A DNA stretch of 64,000 nucleotides from CAVYUC01 sp963783085 (GCA_963783085.1 CAWAMJ010000008.1:1-64000), one strand, 5' to 3'. Numbered from the stretch's first letter, positions 1 to 8,881 are shown. The notes: generated by a model from the letters alone, not told the origin. Program-made: numbers and translations.

Positions 1-1119
1 CCACAATTTTAGCGAGTCCAGGCTTTCTGAAACCAATTGAATTTCATCTGAAGTTTCGGATGAAAGCTGTCCCGGCTGGCTGCTAAATTGTTTTAGTTGG
101 CTCGTTACCCTGCTCAATGGCTCAACAAGTTTATTGGTGATGTAGGTAACAATGAAAAAAATGGCGATGATCCCCAACACTGAAAAAAACAGCAATTGCA
201 ACGTTATCAGGTATAATTCTGCAAACAACTGGCTATATGGCAGCATAAAAATCATGTACCAGCGATTTTCATTCACGGGAGTGTAGTAAACCCAACTTTT
301 CTTGTAGTTAAACAATTCAGGATATGCCACCATTGAACCACTCCTGTTATTTTTTATGATTTTTTCCAAATCCACATCTTCTGATCTGAATACTCTTGCT
401 GAAACATTGAACAAATTATCATTCAGGATTTTTTCTTTTTGGGGATGTGTAATGTATTTTCCTGATTTGTTAACGAGAAATGCGAACCCTCCATTGAGTT
501 TCAGGCTGTTAATGCTTCGGTTTAATTCTGAAAGCGAAAGTTCGCAAAAAACTTCTCCCTGAAAAACAGTATCTGATTCATGAACTGCGAAAATGGGCGA
601 ATAATAGGATACCGACACTTTTCCTTCTTTATGGCACCTGAAAGGTTCCGTCCATCCCGGTTTTTTTGCAAGCCTTACATTCTGAAGAATTTCTACTTCG
701 TTTAAACAGTCGTACATCAACGTATCAGATTGCTGGTATTGCAGGGAATCAGCGGCTCTGATCACGAAATAATTGTGGTATTCCAGCGGCACATCCGGTT
801 GAATATTAATGTGAATGGCATTTAAAAAAGGGTATTTTTGAATGACCTGCGAAATGAGCATTTTTGCGTCGTTATTTTTAGCGTAGTAAATAACTTGTGT
901 GGCCAGGTTGTTAGCGACCTCGCGTGTTGTCATTACATCTTTATTCACCCGTGAGTTGACTACCGAACTTAAACCAATTGCCCGGTTTTCAATATTTTCC
1001 TTTAACAACTGCCGGTTGTAAAAATAGATAATCAACAAAAAAATGATAAAAACACCTGTTACGGCAAGCGAAATCCAAATGCTTATCCTGTAACCAATTG
1101 ATTTGTTTATCATTCCCAT
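1..1119 (-). CDS. Membrane sensor with extracellular cache-like domain and HAMP (C-terminus cut by window edge)
   Basis: The minus-strand frame is open from the left edge to an ATG at 1119, with an in-frame TAA two codons upstream of that ATG. The visible part has an N-terminal membrane helix, about 260 residues of extracellular domain resembling dCache sensors (a segment reading VNKSGKYITHPQKEKI is typical), a second membrane helix, and a HAMP-like segment beginning TNKLVEPLSRVTSQLKQF. The output domain lies outside the window. In Bacteroidota this architecture usually ends in a histidine kinase or a PP2C/SpoIIE-type phosphatase, and I cannot tell which. It would sense a periplasmic ligand. 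ATG at 1113 is an alternative start. Confidence 0.75.
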   Translation of the reverse strand, partial: MGMINKSIGYRISIWISLAVTGVFIIFLLIIYFYNRQLLKENIENRAIGLSSVVNSRVNKDVMTTREVANNLATQVIYYAKNNDAKMLISQVIQKYPFLNAIHINIQPDVPLEYHNYFVIRAADSLQYQQSDTLMYDCLNEVEILQNVRLAKKPGWTEPFRCHKEGKVSVSYYSPIFAVHESDTVFQGEVFCELSLSELNRSINSLKLNGGFAFLVNKSGKYITHPQKEKILNDNLFNVSARVFRSEDVDLEKIIKNNRSGSMVAYPELFNYKKSWVYYTPVNENRWYMIFMLPYSQLFAELYLITLQLLFFSVLGIIAIFFIVTYITNKLVEPLSRVTSQLKQFSSQPGQLSSETSDEIQLVSESLDSLKLW

Positions 1120-1129
1120 AGGTTAAATT

Positions 1130-1465
1130 TTAACGACTATCTTTTCCATTTTTTTTCAACCAGCTTCGGGTGCTCCTGTATAAGCAGGTTTCCGATGCAA
1201 AATCAGCTGCAGATTTCAATGCCTGCTTAAAATTACCGTGCAGGTTTAAATAAAAATAACAAAACGAACCATGCAAAAAATCTCCTGCTGCCAGCGTATC
1301 TACTGCTTCAATTTTGTTAACCGCCACTTCTCGTTTGATAGATTTTTCGCAAAATACAACATTTTTTTCACCCCCGGTAATGGCTTCTTTTTTTATGTTT
1401 TTTTCTTTTAAAAACAGAAAAACATCTGCATAATCCGCTATACTACATTTTTTATTTTCTGAATT
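1130..1465 (-). pseudogene. Truncated PfkB-family sugar kinase, C-terminal third only
   Basis: The frame is open from 1465 to 1130 (about 111 codons) and lacks a plausible ATG near its beginning. It contains VDTLAAGDFLHGSF, which matches the PfkB signature DTxGAGD where the catalytic Asp and anion hole lie, and ends with the usual C-terminal helix. PfkB kinases are about 300 residues and phosphorylate sugars or nucleosides, so two thirds, including most of the sugar-binding fold, is missing. The 5' end overlaps the last codons of the DUF4422 glycosyltransferase gene, suggesting that a rearrangement placed that gene over the lost N-terminus. Translation from an internal start would give a fragment that is probably inactive. 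Confidence 0.6.
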
Positions 1466-2261
1466 TCAAATTTTTAAAGTAGAGCACCGGCAATTCCTTC
1501 ACCTTCAAATTCTGGTGTAAAAACCAGGTTGTCAACAAACGTTCAGCAATAAAACCCAGGATTCGCTGCTGGTAACCGCCATATTCAGACAATTCAACAC
1601 GTTTCTCAAATTCGAAAAGCACATTGAACCACCACTCCATAAAAAGGTAAAAAGTTTGCTGCGGCAAAACAAACATATTATTTGCATACAATCGTTTGCT
1701 TTCCAGCATATTTTGAAACGATTGCAAATATTCCGGATGATTTTCAGCGAGTATCTTCCGGATTATAACCAGATCACTAATTTTATGGTAACGCCGGTAA
1801 TGTTCCTGTACCGAATATTTCAACTTTCTGGGTTGCGGGAGAATTGCGTCGTGGTTTTGAAAAATATCAAGAATTTCCTGTTCTCCCAAAACTTTGCCGG
1901 CGAACCGCTGAATATTTTTGGTGTAAATTAATCCATACCTTTTTTTATATAAGCCAATCAGAAAATAAAGTTTTCGTTTCAGTATCAAATCAAGCGGCTC
2001 TTTTTGTGCCGTAAAATAGCGCCGGTAGTGGCAGCATCCTGTAAGGTCCTGCCGTGTGTTTTTCCACACCCAGTAAATACCCGTTAATTCGCTGAAATAT
2101 AAATTCTTATCTGAAATTGAATCGCCTGTATCATCTCCCTCCATCCAGGTTGGTCCGGTGTTTAATTTTTTTCCCGCCATTACAGGAACATACACCGGAT
2201 TTTCAAATGGTATTGCCATATTCCGGTAGTAAAAGCTGTATATCCTGATTTTTGTGTTCAT
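1452..2261 (-). CDS. DUF4422 family glycosyltransferase
   Basis: A 269-residue cytosolic protein with the hallmarks of the DUF4422 family: an early YVPVMAGKKL segment, then GDSISDKN, then SELTGIYWVWKN and a CHYRRYF motif. DUF4422 proteins are predicted glycosyltransferases of capsule, exopolysaccharide or O-antigen synthesis. The donor and acceptor cannot be read from sequence. It lies 21 bp downstream of the PMT-like membrane glycosyltransferase on the same strand, so the two are probably co-transcribed and modify surface glycans. The length is normal for the family. Confidence 0.8.
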   Translation of the reverse strand: MNTKIRIYSFYYRNMAIPFENPVYVPVMAGKKLNTGPTWMEGDDTGDSISDKNLYFSELTGIYWVWKNTRQDLTGCCHYRRYFTAQKEPLDLILKRKLYFLIGLYKKRYGLIYTKNIQRFAGKVLGEQEILDIFQNHDAILPQPRKLKYSVQEHYRRYHKISDLVIIRKILAENHPEYLQSFQNMLESKRLYANNMFVLPQQTFYLFMEWWFNVLFEFEKRVELSEYGGYQQRILGFIAERLLTTWFLHQNLKVKELPVLYFKNLKFRK

Positions 2262-2282
2262 ACGCCATTTAATTGACGAATT

Positions 2283-3902
2283 CTAAAATTTCAATAAATA
2301 CATATTTTGCAGCACTTCATCACGGGTTTTCGGATTAATAAACTTTCCGCCACGGTTGAGGTAAAGGTGCTTGTACTGAATTACTGTATCGGGGCTTAGC
2401 TGAAGCTTTTCCATTTCCTCAAATCCGGCATTATCCGTGAAAATCCAGGCTCCGTCTTTCCCTGCAACTTTTTTTAATTCCCTGAAATTATGTAGCTGCA
2501 CTGCCTGGGGTTCGCTGTAAAAAAAAAGCTCGTATTGTCCGTATTTGTAATTGTACAGGGTATCTCCGGCTGCTGCATTTTCATTGAAATATTTTGCGGC
2601 CTTCGGCGGCGCCTGAAAGCTAAAAATATACCTAAAGATTTGTGTATTCAGCAAAAAAACAAGGCACGTAAATGCAATAAGTGCCGGAGCCAGCATTTTT
2701 ATATAAACGTTATCTTTTTTCATCAAAATAAATACTGATGAAATGATGCCGATAATGAACAAACTCCAGTAATAAAGCGGTACAACCGGAAACAGCCATA
2801 ATACAATTAATCCGATGATAAACCATAAAAGCAAAGCAGTAAAAAGCTGGGTCCCGAAAAATACATGATAAATTTTTTGATTTTGCCGAACCGCAATGTC
2901 GATCCATTTTGCTGCCAAAACAGCCATTAACGGCACAATGGCAAATACGTAATTGGGAAGCTGGCTGCTCGCTGAATTCAAAATGATAAAATAAATCCAG
3001 ATTCCGGTCAGTGTGATATATTCGAAAGAACGAAACCTGTTTTTAATCAATGTTTTAAATTCTAAAAACACAACGATAAAAAATATCAGACTCCAGGGCA
3101 GTAGCTGGTACAGCAAATTATGGACGTAAAATAACGGGTCGTTGATTGCTTTTACATATGAGCCGGTAATCCGCCCCACCATGTTTTCCCAGAAAAAAAA
3201 CCGGATTCCCTGCCAGCCGAACTGGTTCATTAATCCGACAAGCGCCGGGCTTACAACAATCAGGGCAATTATGACGCCCAGATACCAACGAATATCCAGA
3301 AATGATTTAAAACGTTTTGTAAATAAAAGATGCCCAACAACCGCAAATGCTGGAATTGCAGCACCGATAGGGCCTTTGCTGAGCATGGCCAAACCGATGG
3401 CCGCAAAACCTGTCAGCCAGTTGCGGGTCCTGCCTGTTTTTATAAACTCAAAAAGCTGCCACAACGCCAGCGTCACGAATGCCTGCAACGGCGTATCGGT
3501 ATGGATATCCATGCTGTAGAGCGAATAGATAAACGAAAAGAAAAGCAGAACTGCCGTAAGCCGCCCTACCCTTTTGTTGTACAGACTTTCGCCAAGTTTG
3601 AACGCCCAAAAAAAGCCGGCGAATACCAGAAGCAACACCGGAAGCTTAAACCAGAAATTGGAAACATTGCCAACTGTAAATCCAAGGGCGCTAAGCCAAA
3701 AAAGCAACGGCGGCTTTTGGTCGTACGGTTCGCCATGAATGGTGAGGTTTACAAGGTTCCCGTTCTGGTAAATTTCTTTTGCGGCCGTGGCATATTTTCC
3801 CGCATCACGAGTGACATCAATTGTTAAACCGGAGAAATAATTGACTACTCCCAAAAGAAAAAAAAGGGAGACAATGAGTATGATTAACCTGTTTTTTTGC
3901 AT
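2283..3902 (-). CDS. ArnT/PMT-like membrane glycosyltransferase
   Basis: A 539-residue polytopic membrane protein with about eleven hydrophobic segments. Early in the chain, residues DVTRDAGKYATAAKEI and a PYDQKPPLLFWL loop match the GT39/GT83 (protein mannosyltransferase/ArnT-like) fold, in which acidic residues of the first periplasmic loop bind the lipid-linked sugar donor. A soluble domain of roughly 100 residues follows the last helix. These enzymes move a sugar from polyprenyl phosphate to lipid A, a glycan or a protein on the periplasmic side. The substrate is unknown here. The neighbouring DUF4422 gene supports a role in envelope glycan assembly. Confidence 0.8.
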   Translation of the reverse strand: MQKNRLIILIVSLFFLLGVVNYFSGLTIDVTRDAGKYATAAKEIYQNGNLVNLTIHGEPYDQKPPLLFWLSALGFTVGNVSNFWFKLPVLLLVFAGFFWAFKLGESLYNKRVGRLTAVLLFFSFIYSLYSMDIHTDTPLQAFVTLALWQLFEFIKTGRTRNWLTGFAAIGLAMLSKGPIGAAIPAFAVVGHLLFTKRFKSFLDIRWYLGVIIALIVVSPALVGLMNQFGWQGIRFFFWENMVGRITGSYVKAINDPLFYVHNLLYQLLPWSLIFFIVVFLEFKTLIKNRFRSFEYITLTGIWIYFIILNSASSQLPNYVFAIVPLMAVLAAKWIDIAVRQNQKIYHVFFGTQLFTALLLWFIIGLIVLWLFPVVPLYYWSLFIIGIISSVFILMKKDNVYIKMLAPALIAFTCLVFLLNTQIFRYIFSFQAPPKAAKYFNENAAAGDTLYNYKYGQYELFFYSEPQAVQLHNFRELKKVAGKDGAWIFTDNAGFEEMEKLQLSPDTVIQYKHLYLNRGGKFINPKTRDEVLQNMYLLKF

Positions 3903-3931
3903 CTAATCTCCGATGTCGGAAAATGTATGGT

Positions 3932-4678
3932 TTATGTGTTCATGGCGCCGCATACCTGAATCACCTGTCCGCTGACATACGACGATAAATCGGATGCGAG
4001 GAAGGTTGCCACCCCGGCTACTTCTTCAGGTGTACCGCCGCGTTTAAGCGGAATGGAATCTTCCCAGGCTTTTCGTGCATCGGCCGGAATTTTACCAGTC
4101 ATTTCGGTAATGATAAAACCAGGTGCGATGGCGTTTGAACGAATTCCTCTCGAGCCCAGTTCGCGCGCTATTGACTTGGTGAAGCCGATAATTCCCGCTT
4201 TCGAAGCTGAATAATTAGCCTGTCCTGCATTTCCGCTCACGCCAACAACCGAGCTCATGTTGACGATGGAGCCTGAACGTTGTTTCAGCATGGTTTTTTG
4301 TACTGCTTTTGTAAAGTTAAACACCGATTTCAGGTTGACGCTAATTACCGCATCCCACTGTTCTTCAGTCATTCGCATGAGCAATGTATCTTTGGTAATC
4401 CCTGCATTGTTCACCAGTACATCAATCCGTTCGAAATCCTTTACGATTTCGGAAACAATTTTATCGGTATCGTCAAATTTGCTGGCATCAGAAGCATATC
4501 CTTTTGCTTTCACCCCCAGTGATTTCAGCTCATCTTCGGTGGTTTTCATGTTTTCATCGGCAAACAAATCGGTAAATGCCACGTTGCAACCTTCCTGTGC
4601 AAATTTCAGAGCAATAGCTTTTCCGATACCCCGCGATGCGCCGGTGATTATCGCTGTTTTTCCTTCCAATAGTTTCAT
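3932..4678 (-). CDS. fabG: 3-oxoacyl-[acyl-carrier-protein] reductase FabG
   Basis: A 248-residue short-chain dehydrogenase. It shows the NADP-binding TGASRGIG near residue 13, the NNAG motif, the catalytic Ser in MSSVVGVSG and the YSASK pair (Tyr and Lys). The C-terminus (GQVIQVCGAMNT) is close to classical FabG, which reduces beta-ketoacyl-ACP in fatty-acid elongation. Length and motifs are canonical. The gene stands apart from other fatty-acid genes here, so a specialised SDR role is possible, but identity across the fold favours FabG. A -7 element precedes it at 4705-4712. Confidence 0.88.
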   Translation of the reverse strand: MKLLEGKTAIITGASRGIGKAIALKFAQEGCNVAFTDLFADENMKTTEDELKSLGVKAKGYASDASKFDDTDKIVSEIVKDFERIDVLVNNAGITKDTLLMRMTEEQWDAVISVNLKSVFNFTKAVQKTMLKQRSGSIVNMSSVVGVSGNAGQANYSASKAGIIGFTKSIARELGSRGIRSNAIAPGFIITEMTGKIPADARKAWEDSIPLKRGGTPEEVAGVATFLASDLSSYVSGQVIQVCGAMNT

Positions 4679-4704
4679 TTCTTTCAGATTTATTTTTTGA
4701 GCAA

Positions 4705-4712
4705 CAAATATA
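4705..4712 (-). promoter_or_regulatory. Bacteroidota-type -7 promoter element for fabG
   Basis: The minus strand reads TATATTTG, a full match to TAnnTTTG, 26 bp upstream of the fabG start codon. A TTTG lies further upstream, at a spacing slightly longer than usual. The -33 box is therefore uncertain. Confidence 0.5.
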
Positions 4713-4752
4713 ACCCTTTACAGAAAGATAAAAAAGACAAATTGAAAACCCG

Positions 4753-5388
4753 TTAACGCTTCAACCGCGCACGGAATGCGTACTGAAGATAACGCATATC
4801 GCCTATAAAATTCAGGAACAACAGGTTAAACAGATAGAACAGCGGACTTTTGGTTGGACGGATTCCTTTTGATTTTTCAATTTCGAAACCCCAGTTATTA
4901 ATGGCCCTTTTCATACTTTTTCTTGTAAAAAACCGCAGATGGGTGTAATCGAGTATTCCGCTTTTCTTGTATTTCCAGTCTTTTAAGAATAAATACCGGT
5001 TAAAATGTTTCCAGTAACGAACGTTGGGCAGCGAACAAATGAGAATGGCATCGGCGGTTAAATGCTTTTTCACCCGTTCGAAAAATTGTTCCGGATATGC
5101 CACATGTTCGATAAAATCGTTGCAAATGATGTAGTCGAAATAATTTTCCGGGAGGTTTTCCATCTGTTCGAATGCATCGCCGCAAAACACCTTGTCCATT
5201 TTCATTTTCGCCAAATCCACCGATTGCTGATCCAAATCGATTCCCCAGGTTTCGCACTGGTATTTTTTTTTCAGCGATTCAGAAAACCTTCCGCTCGAGC
5301 AGCCAAATTCGATTGTTTTCGCCGGTTTCCGACCAACAAACTGAAGCATTTCCGGCCGGTCGTCTTCATAATATTCTCTGTTCTCCAT
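4753..5388 (-). CDS. Class I SAM-dependent methyltransferase
   Basis: A 211-residue protein with the Rossmann-fold methyltransferase core. Motif I is KTIEFGCSSGRF, motif II has an acidic loop end (WGIDLDQQSV), and the motif IV region is YIICNDFIEHV. The C-terminal part carries LDYTHLRFFTRKSM, common in Methyltransf_23/11 proteins linked to cell-surface glycan or lipid modification. The acceptor is unknown. It lies between fabG and the sirtuin on the same strand, but spacers of about 75 and 100 bp argue for separate transcription. Confidence 0.8.
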   Translation of the reverse strand: MENREYYEDDRPEMLQFVGRKPAKTIEFGCSSGRFSESLKKKYQCETWGIDLDQQSVDLAKMKMDKVFCGDAFEQMENLPENYFDYIICNDFIEHVAYPEQFFERVKKHLTADAILICSLPNVRYWKHFNRYLFLKDWKYKKSGILDYTHLRFFTRKSMKRAINNWGFEIEKSKGIRPTKSPLFYLFNLLFLNFIGDMRYLQYAFRARLKR

Positions 5389-5411
5389 ATATTTTTACCT
5401 GATAAGAATTT

Positions 5412-5419
5412 CAAAAATA
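5412..5419 (-). promoter_or_regulatory. Possible -7 promoter element for the methyltransferase
   Basis: The minus strand reads TATTTTTG, matching TAnnTTTG, 23 bp upstream of the methyltransferase start. No clear -33 TTTG is visible at the usual spacing, so this is tentative. Confidence 0.35.
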
Positions 5420-5491
5420 AGATTATTTGTGGATCGTAACCGGGATTTTCAAAGCATCCGTGGTTTTCCGCAGAAGTGTAACAGCTAAAAA

Positions 5492-6229
5492 TCAGAAAAG
5501 GTATTTTTCCAGTTGCGCCATAATTTCGCCTGCATTTCCCTGTAAATGAATGTCGGTAACCTGTTCGGTAAACAGAGACTCTTCCGGATTTATTTCGATT
5601 ATAACAGCCCCGCTTTGTTTTGCAGTACGCGGAACATACGAAGCCGGCACCACTTCGCCGGTAGAGCCTATTATCAGGCAAACTTCGGCTTTTTCTGCAT
5701 CGGCAAAAGCATTTGAATACGCATCGTGCGGAATACCTTCGCCAAAAAATATAAAATCGGGTTTTAATGGTTGCTCATCAACTTTGCACAGGGGCGGGAT
5801 CATTTTAAAATCAAAATCGGATGCAGAATATGATTCGCCGCATTTCAGGCATTTCAGCCTTTTGGAATTTCCGTGGAATTCACGTACGATTTTGCTCCCC
5901 GACTGGTAATGCAAATTGTCGATGTTTTGCGTAATAACGGAATGCAACAGACCATGTTTTTCCATTCGTGCCAAAACCTCGTGGGCTTTGTTTGGTTTGG
6001 CATCGGCAAAAAAATCGTAAAATATTTCGCGAATGTAAATCCAGCTATCTTCCGGGTTGTTTAAATAATACTTCAAATCCAGCACTTCCGGATTGTACTT
6101 GTTCCACAGCCCTTTCTCGCCCCGAAACGGTGGGATTCCACTCTCCACCGATATTCCGGCGCCGGTAAATGCTATGGTATATTTGGAATCCCGCAGGATT
6201 TCTGCTGTTTCTTTAATCAACAAATTCAT
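5492..6229 (-). CDS. Sir2-family NAD-dependent protein deacylase
   Basis: A sirtuin of about 245 residues removing acyl groups from lysines with NAD as co-substrate. Visible motifs are GAGISVESGIPPFRG (NAD binding), TQNIDNLH with the catalytic His in REFHGN, and the zinc-ribbon half CLKC. The second half, which should be CxxC, reads LCKVD, so the fourth zinc ligand is replaced by Asp. The start is placed at ATG 6229; the upstream ATG at 6274 would add 15 unusual residues and run into the mnmE promoter. It is divergent from mnmE. Its physiological target cannot be inferred. Confidence 0.85.
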   Translation of the reverse strand: MNLLIKETAEILRDSKYTIAFTGAGISVESGIPPFRGEKGLWNKYNPEVLDLKYYLNNPEDSWIYIREIFYDFFADAKPNKAHEVLARMEKHGLLHSVITQNIDNLHYQSGSKIVREFHGNSKRLKCLKCGESYSASDFDFKMIPPLCKVDEQPLKPDFIFFGEGIPHDAYSNAFADAEKAEVCLIIGSTGEVVPASYVPRTAKQSGAVIIEINPEESLFTEQVTDIHLQGNAGEIMAQLEKYLF

Positions 6230-6285
6230 TTTTTGAACGTATTTTGCATGTTTCGCCGCTTTAAATTTAATCAAAATAAATGGTT

Positions 6286-6293
6286 TATCTTTG
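6286..6293 (+). promoter_or_regulatory. -7 promoter element for mnmE
   Basis: TATCTTTG matches the TAnnTTTG element 17 bp before the mnmE ATG. It lies in the 81 bp divergent spacer with the sirtuin gene. No clear -33 box is seen. Confidence 0.45.
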
Positions 6294-6310
6294 CTGAAAA
6301 TTTTTTGAAA

Positions 6311-7708
6311 ATGCTTGATCAGTCGACCATTTGTGCCATTTCCACTTCACCCGGAATGGGGGCGCTGGCCATTGTACGGCTTTCCGGTGTAGATGCCATT
6401 ACCATTGCCGATAAAATTTTCAGGAGTCCGAACCGCGAAAAGATACTGAGAGATCAGGATGCGAATACGTTGCATTTTGGCCAGGTTGTTTTTCGAAACG
6501 AAGTAATTGATGAAGTGGTTGTGGGTTTGTTTCGTGCGCCGCATTCGTTTACCGGAGAAGATATTGTTGAAATTTCGTGCCATGGTTCCGTTTTTATTCA
6601 GCAGAAAATTCTGGAAGTTTTGGTTGAAAACGGCGCCCGCCTCGCCCAACCCGGCGAATTTACCCAGCGGGCTTTTCTGAACGGAAAGATGGATTTGTCG
6701 CAGGCGGAAGCGGTAGCCGATGTTATTTCATCTTCGAATGCTGCGGCTCATAAACTGGCGCTAAAACAAATGCGCGGCGGTTTTTCAAAAGAGATTAAAG
6801 ACTTGCGCGACCAATTGCTACATTTCACGGCAATGGTTGAACTGGAACTTGATTTCAGTGAGGAAGACGTGGAATTTGCCGATCGTACGGAGTTACGAAA
6901 ACTGACTGAAAAAATAGAGCAGTTGCTTCAAAAACTAAAGAATTCGTTTCAACTCGGAAATGCCATTAAAAACGGAATTCCGGTTGCAATTGTAGGTGAA
7001 ACCAACGTGGGAAAATCTACACTGCTCAATGCATTGCTAAATGAAGACAAAGCCATTGTTTCCGAAATTCACGGCACTACGCGCGATGTTATCGAAGATG
7101 TGGTAAACATCCACGGCACGGCATTCCGGTTTTTCGACACAGCCGGAATCCGCGAAACGATGGACCAGATTGAAAGTCTTGGCATTGAACGTACTTACAG
7201 CAAACTCGAACTGGCTACTGTTGTGTTACTGGTAATTGACACAGAAAATCCGTATTCCGTGGTTTTTGAGCGGATAAATAAAATCCGGCAGCGAATTTCC
7301 GATGAACAGCAATTAATTATCGTGGCGAATAAAATAGACACAGGGAAACGGAAAACTATTCAGGAACTGGAAGTTATGGATATAACTGATAATGAAAAGC
7401 TGGTATTTTTGGCCGCCCGGAAAAAGGAAAACCTGGATGAATTAATCGACCTGATGGCTAACTCTGTGAATCTCGACGCCACCAACCAGCCCGATATCAT
7501 TGTTACCAACGCGCGCCACTATGAAATTTTGAAAAATGCACATGAAGCAATCCTTCGTGTATTGCATGGGCTTGATACCGGCATCACCGGTGATTTCCTG
7601 GCACAGGACATCCGCGAATGCCTGCATTACCTAGGCGAAATCACCGGCGAGATTACCACACACGATGTGCTGGGACATATTTTCAAGAATTTCTGTATCG
7701 GAAAGTAA
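6311..7708 (+). CDS. mnmE: tRNA modification GTPase MnmE (TrmE)
   Basis: MnmE, with MnmG, installs the carboxymethylaminomethyl group at U34 of certain tRNAs. The protein from ATG 6311 is 465 residues, as expected. It starts with the formyl-THF-binding domain (TICAISTSPGMGALAIVRLSG). The G domain follows with P-loop GETNVGKST near residue 229, switch II DTAGIRET and NKID. It ends with the diagnostic FKNFCIGK, whose Cys is conserved. The in-frame ATG at 6233 would overlap the -7 element and add residues foreign to the family, so 6311 is preferred. Confidence 0.95.
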   Translation: MLDQSTICAISTSPGMGALAIVRLSGVDAITIADKIFRSPNREKILRDQDANTLHFGQVVFRNEVIDEVVVGLFRAPHSFTGEDIVEISCHGSVFIQQKILEVLVENGARLAQPGEFTQRAFLNGKMDLSQAEAVADVISSSNAAAHKLALKQMRGGFSKEIKDLRDQLLHFTAMVELELDFSEEDVEFADRTELRKLTEKIEQLLQKLKNSFQLGNAIKNGIPVAIVGETNVGKSTLLNALLNEDKAIVSEIHGTTRDVIEDVVNIHGTAFRFFDTAGIRETMDQIESLGIERTYSKLELATVVLLVIDTENPYSVVFERINKIRQRISDEQQLIIVANKIDTGKRKTIQELEVMDITDNEKLVFLAARKKENLDELIDLMANSVNLDATNQPDIIVTNARHYEILKNAHEAILRVLHGLDTGITGDFLAQDIRECLHYLGEITGEITTHDVLGHIFKNFCIGK

Positions 7709-7712
7709 ATGA

Positions 7713-7895
7713 GACTCACTTTTCAGAAGCGTAGCGCGCTGAAAAGTGTTAGTCGAATTCATCCCGATGAGCGCAGCGATATCGGGATCTGCCAAAGACC
7801 ACTGCTATTCAGGAGCAAAGCGAACTGAAATTGCCTGGTCGAACTTCCGCCAGTTGACCGGCAGATATCCGATGAACGAAGCGAGGTCGGGATCA
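7713..7895. repeat. Cluster of four hairpins with a shared 12-nt loop
   Basis: Four inverted repeats follow mnmE. The first has a 10-bp perfect stem (7717-7726/7739-7748) with loop AAGCGTAGCGCG. The second has an 8-bp perfect stem (7761-7768/7781-7788) with loop GAGCGCAGCGAT. The third has a 5-bp stem (7808-7812/7825-7829) with loop GAGCAAAGCGAA. The fourth is a decayed copy of the second stem (about 7866-7893) with loop GAACGAAGCGAG. Every loop is 12 nt and fits GARCRHAGCGAN closely, while the stems are unrelated but self-complementary. The first copy could help end mnmE transcription but has no T-run. The open frame across this region (7746-7949) is not supported as a gene. Confidence 0.75.
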
Positions 7896-8047
7896 ATTAC
7901 CATTGGTGCTTTAACTTCAGGAATACAACAAATTAAACCGTTGATTTAAGAGAACCTTTTTATTATGGGAACTATGAAATTATACCATAGTTTTTAATCT
8001 CATGGTTTTTGTAAATTATTAAAGGCTAAAAATTAATGAAGCAAATC

Positions 8048-8881
8048 TCACTTCTTTATAAATTTATATAACGCAATAACCAAAATAATGCAGGATGCAA
8101 AAATGATAATAAACAATCTTGTTTGGTTTCTTTTTAATGGAGGCTCGTTGTAGGCTATTGAACTTTCAAACCAACCATCTGGTTTAACTTTACCTTCAAG
8201 TTCATTTTCAATATTATCTGGTAGTTGACTAAAAAAATCAAATCCGGTAATTTGCTCCAATGAATCAACTGTTATGGCAAAATCTTCTAATGGTAAACTC
8301 GACGAAGCATTGAGTAAATCAAACGCAATCATTTGATTCAAATCTTCAGAATAGAGGACTTTAAAAAACTGATCCGGTACTACGACCTCATTTTTACCGA
8401 TTTTATGATTGAAATTCTTTATTACCGGGCCTGTAACAACGATTATTTTCCCCTTTTTCGTTACCCAATCTCTCACTTGTTCTTCCAATAATTTCCAGAT
8501 TCCACGATTAAAACCGGGTAACTGAGGGGAAACATTAGACATGTAAAAACTTTCGTACATGGCAACGGTATCAAATGCCATATCCGCAGCAGGACACAAA
8601 TGGCCTCTGTCGAATCCTGAATTTGCATAATCCTTTGTATTTGCTGATTTTGTTGAAATCATTGGATCCATCCTAAAGCCACCGTTTCGTTCAATTTTTC
8701 CATTTAACATTTCTGGCTTCAGTTCATAATACACCCAATTGGCCTGTTCAGTATTCTCATTATACGATAGCACGTAATAATGGTGGTAAATTTGTTCTCC
8801 AGGAGAATTTGGGAGAAAAGGTAAATATTCTGAGAAGCTGAATGATCTGTTAAATATCAATAAAATCAAAATAACTTTCAT
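8048..8881 (-). CDS. NUC1-family DNA/RNA non-specific endonuclease, membrane-anchored
   Basis: A 277-residue protein with an N-terminal hydrophobic export segment and the NUC1 active-site motif DRGHLCPAADM (catalytic His, Mg-coordinating Asn downstream in YMSNVSPQLPGFNRG). A C-terminal membrane helix (IIIFASCIILVIALYKF) would tether it to the envelope. Members cleave DNA and RNA without sequence preference, usually outside the cytosol for nutrient scavenging or defence against free DNA. The gene faces away from a degraded stretch carrying remnants of defence or mobile genes. No immunity gene is visible next to it. Confidence 0.85.
   Translation of the reverse strand: MKVILILLIFNRSFSFSEYLPFLPNSPGEQIYHHYYVLSYNENTEQANWVYYELKPEMLNGKIERNGGFRMDPMISTKSANTKDYANSGFDRGHLCPAADMAFDTVAMYESFYMSNVSPQLPGFNRGIWKLLEEQVRDWVTKKGKIIVVTGPVIKNFNHKIGKNEVVVPDQFFKVLYSEDLNQMIAFDLLNASSSLPLEDFAITVDSLEQITGFDFFSQLPDNIENELEGKVKPDGWFESSIAYNEPPLKRNQTRLFIIIFASCIILVIALYKFIKK

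Noticed and set aside
3330..3827. Long plus-strand open frame (165 codons) over the PMT-like glycosyltransferase
   Set aside because: It is antisense to a gene with clear membrane-glycosyltransferase motifs and has Cys/Gln/Lys-rich composition without domain resemblance.
7746..7949. 67-codon frame across the hairpin cluster after mnmE
   Set aside because: The sequence is built from palindromic repeats and the peptide has no homology-like features.
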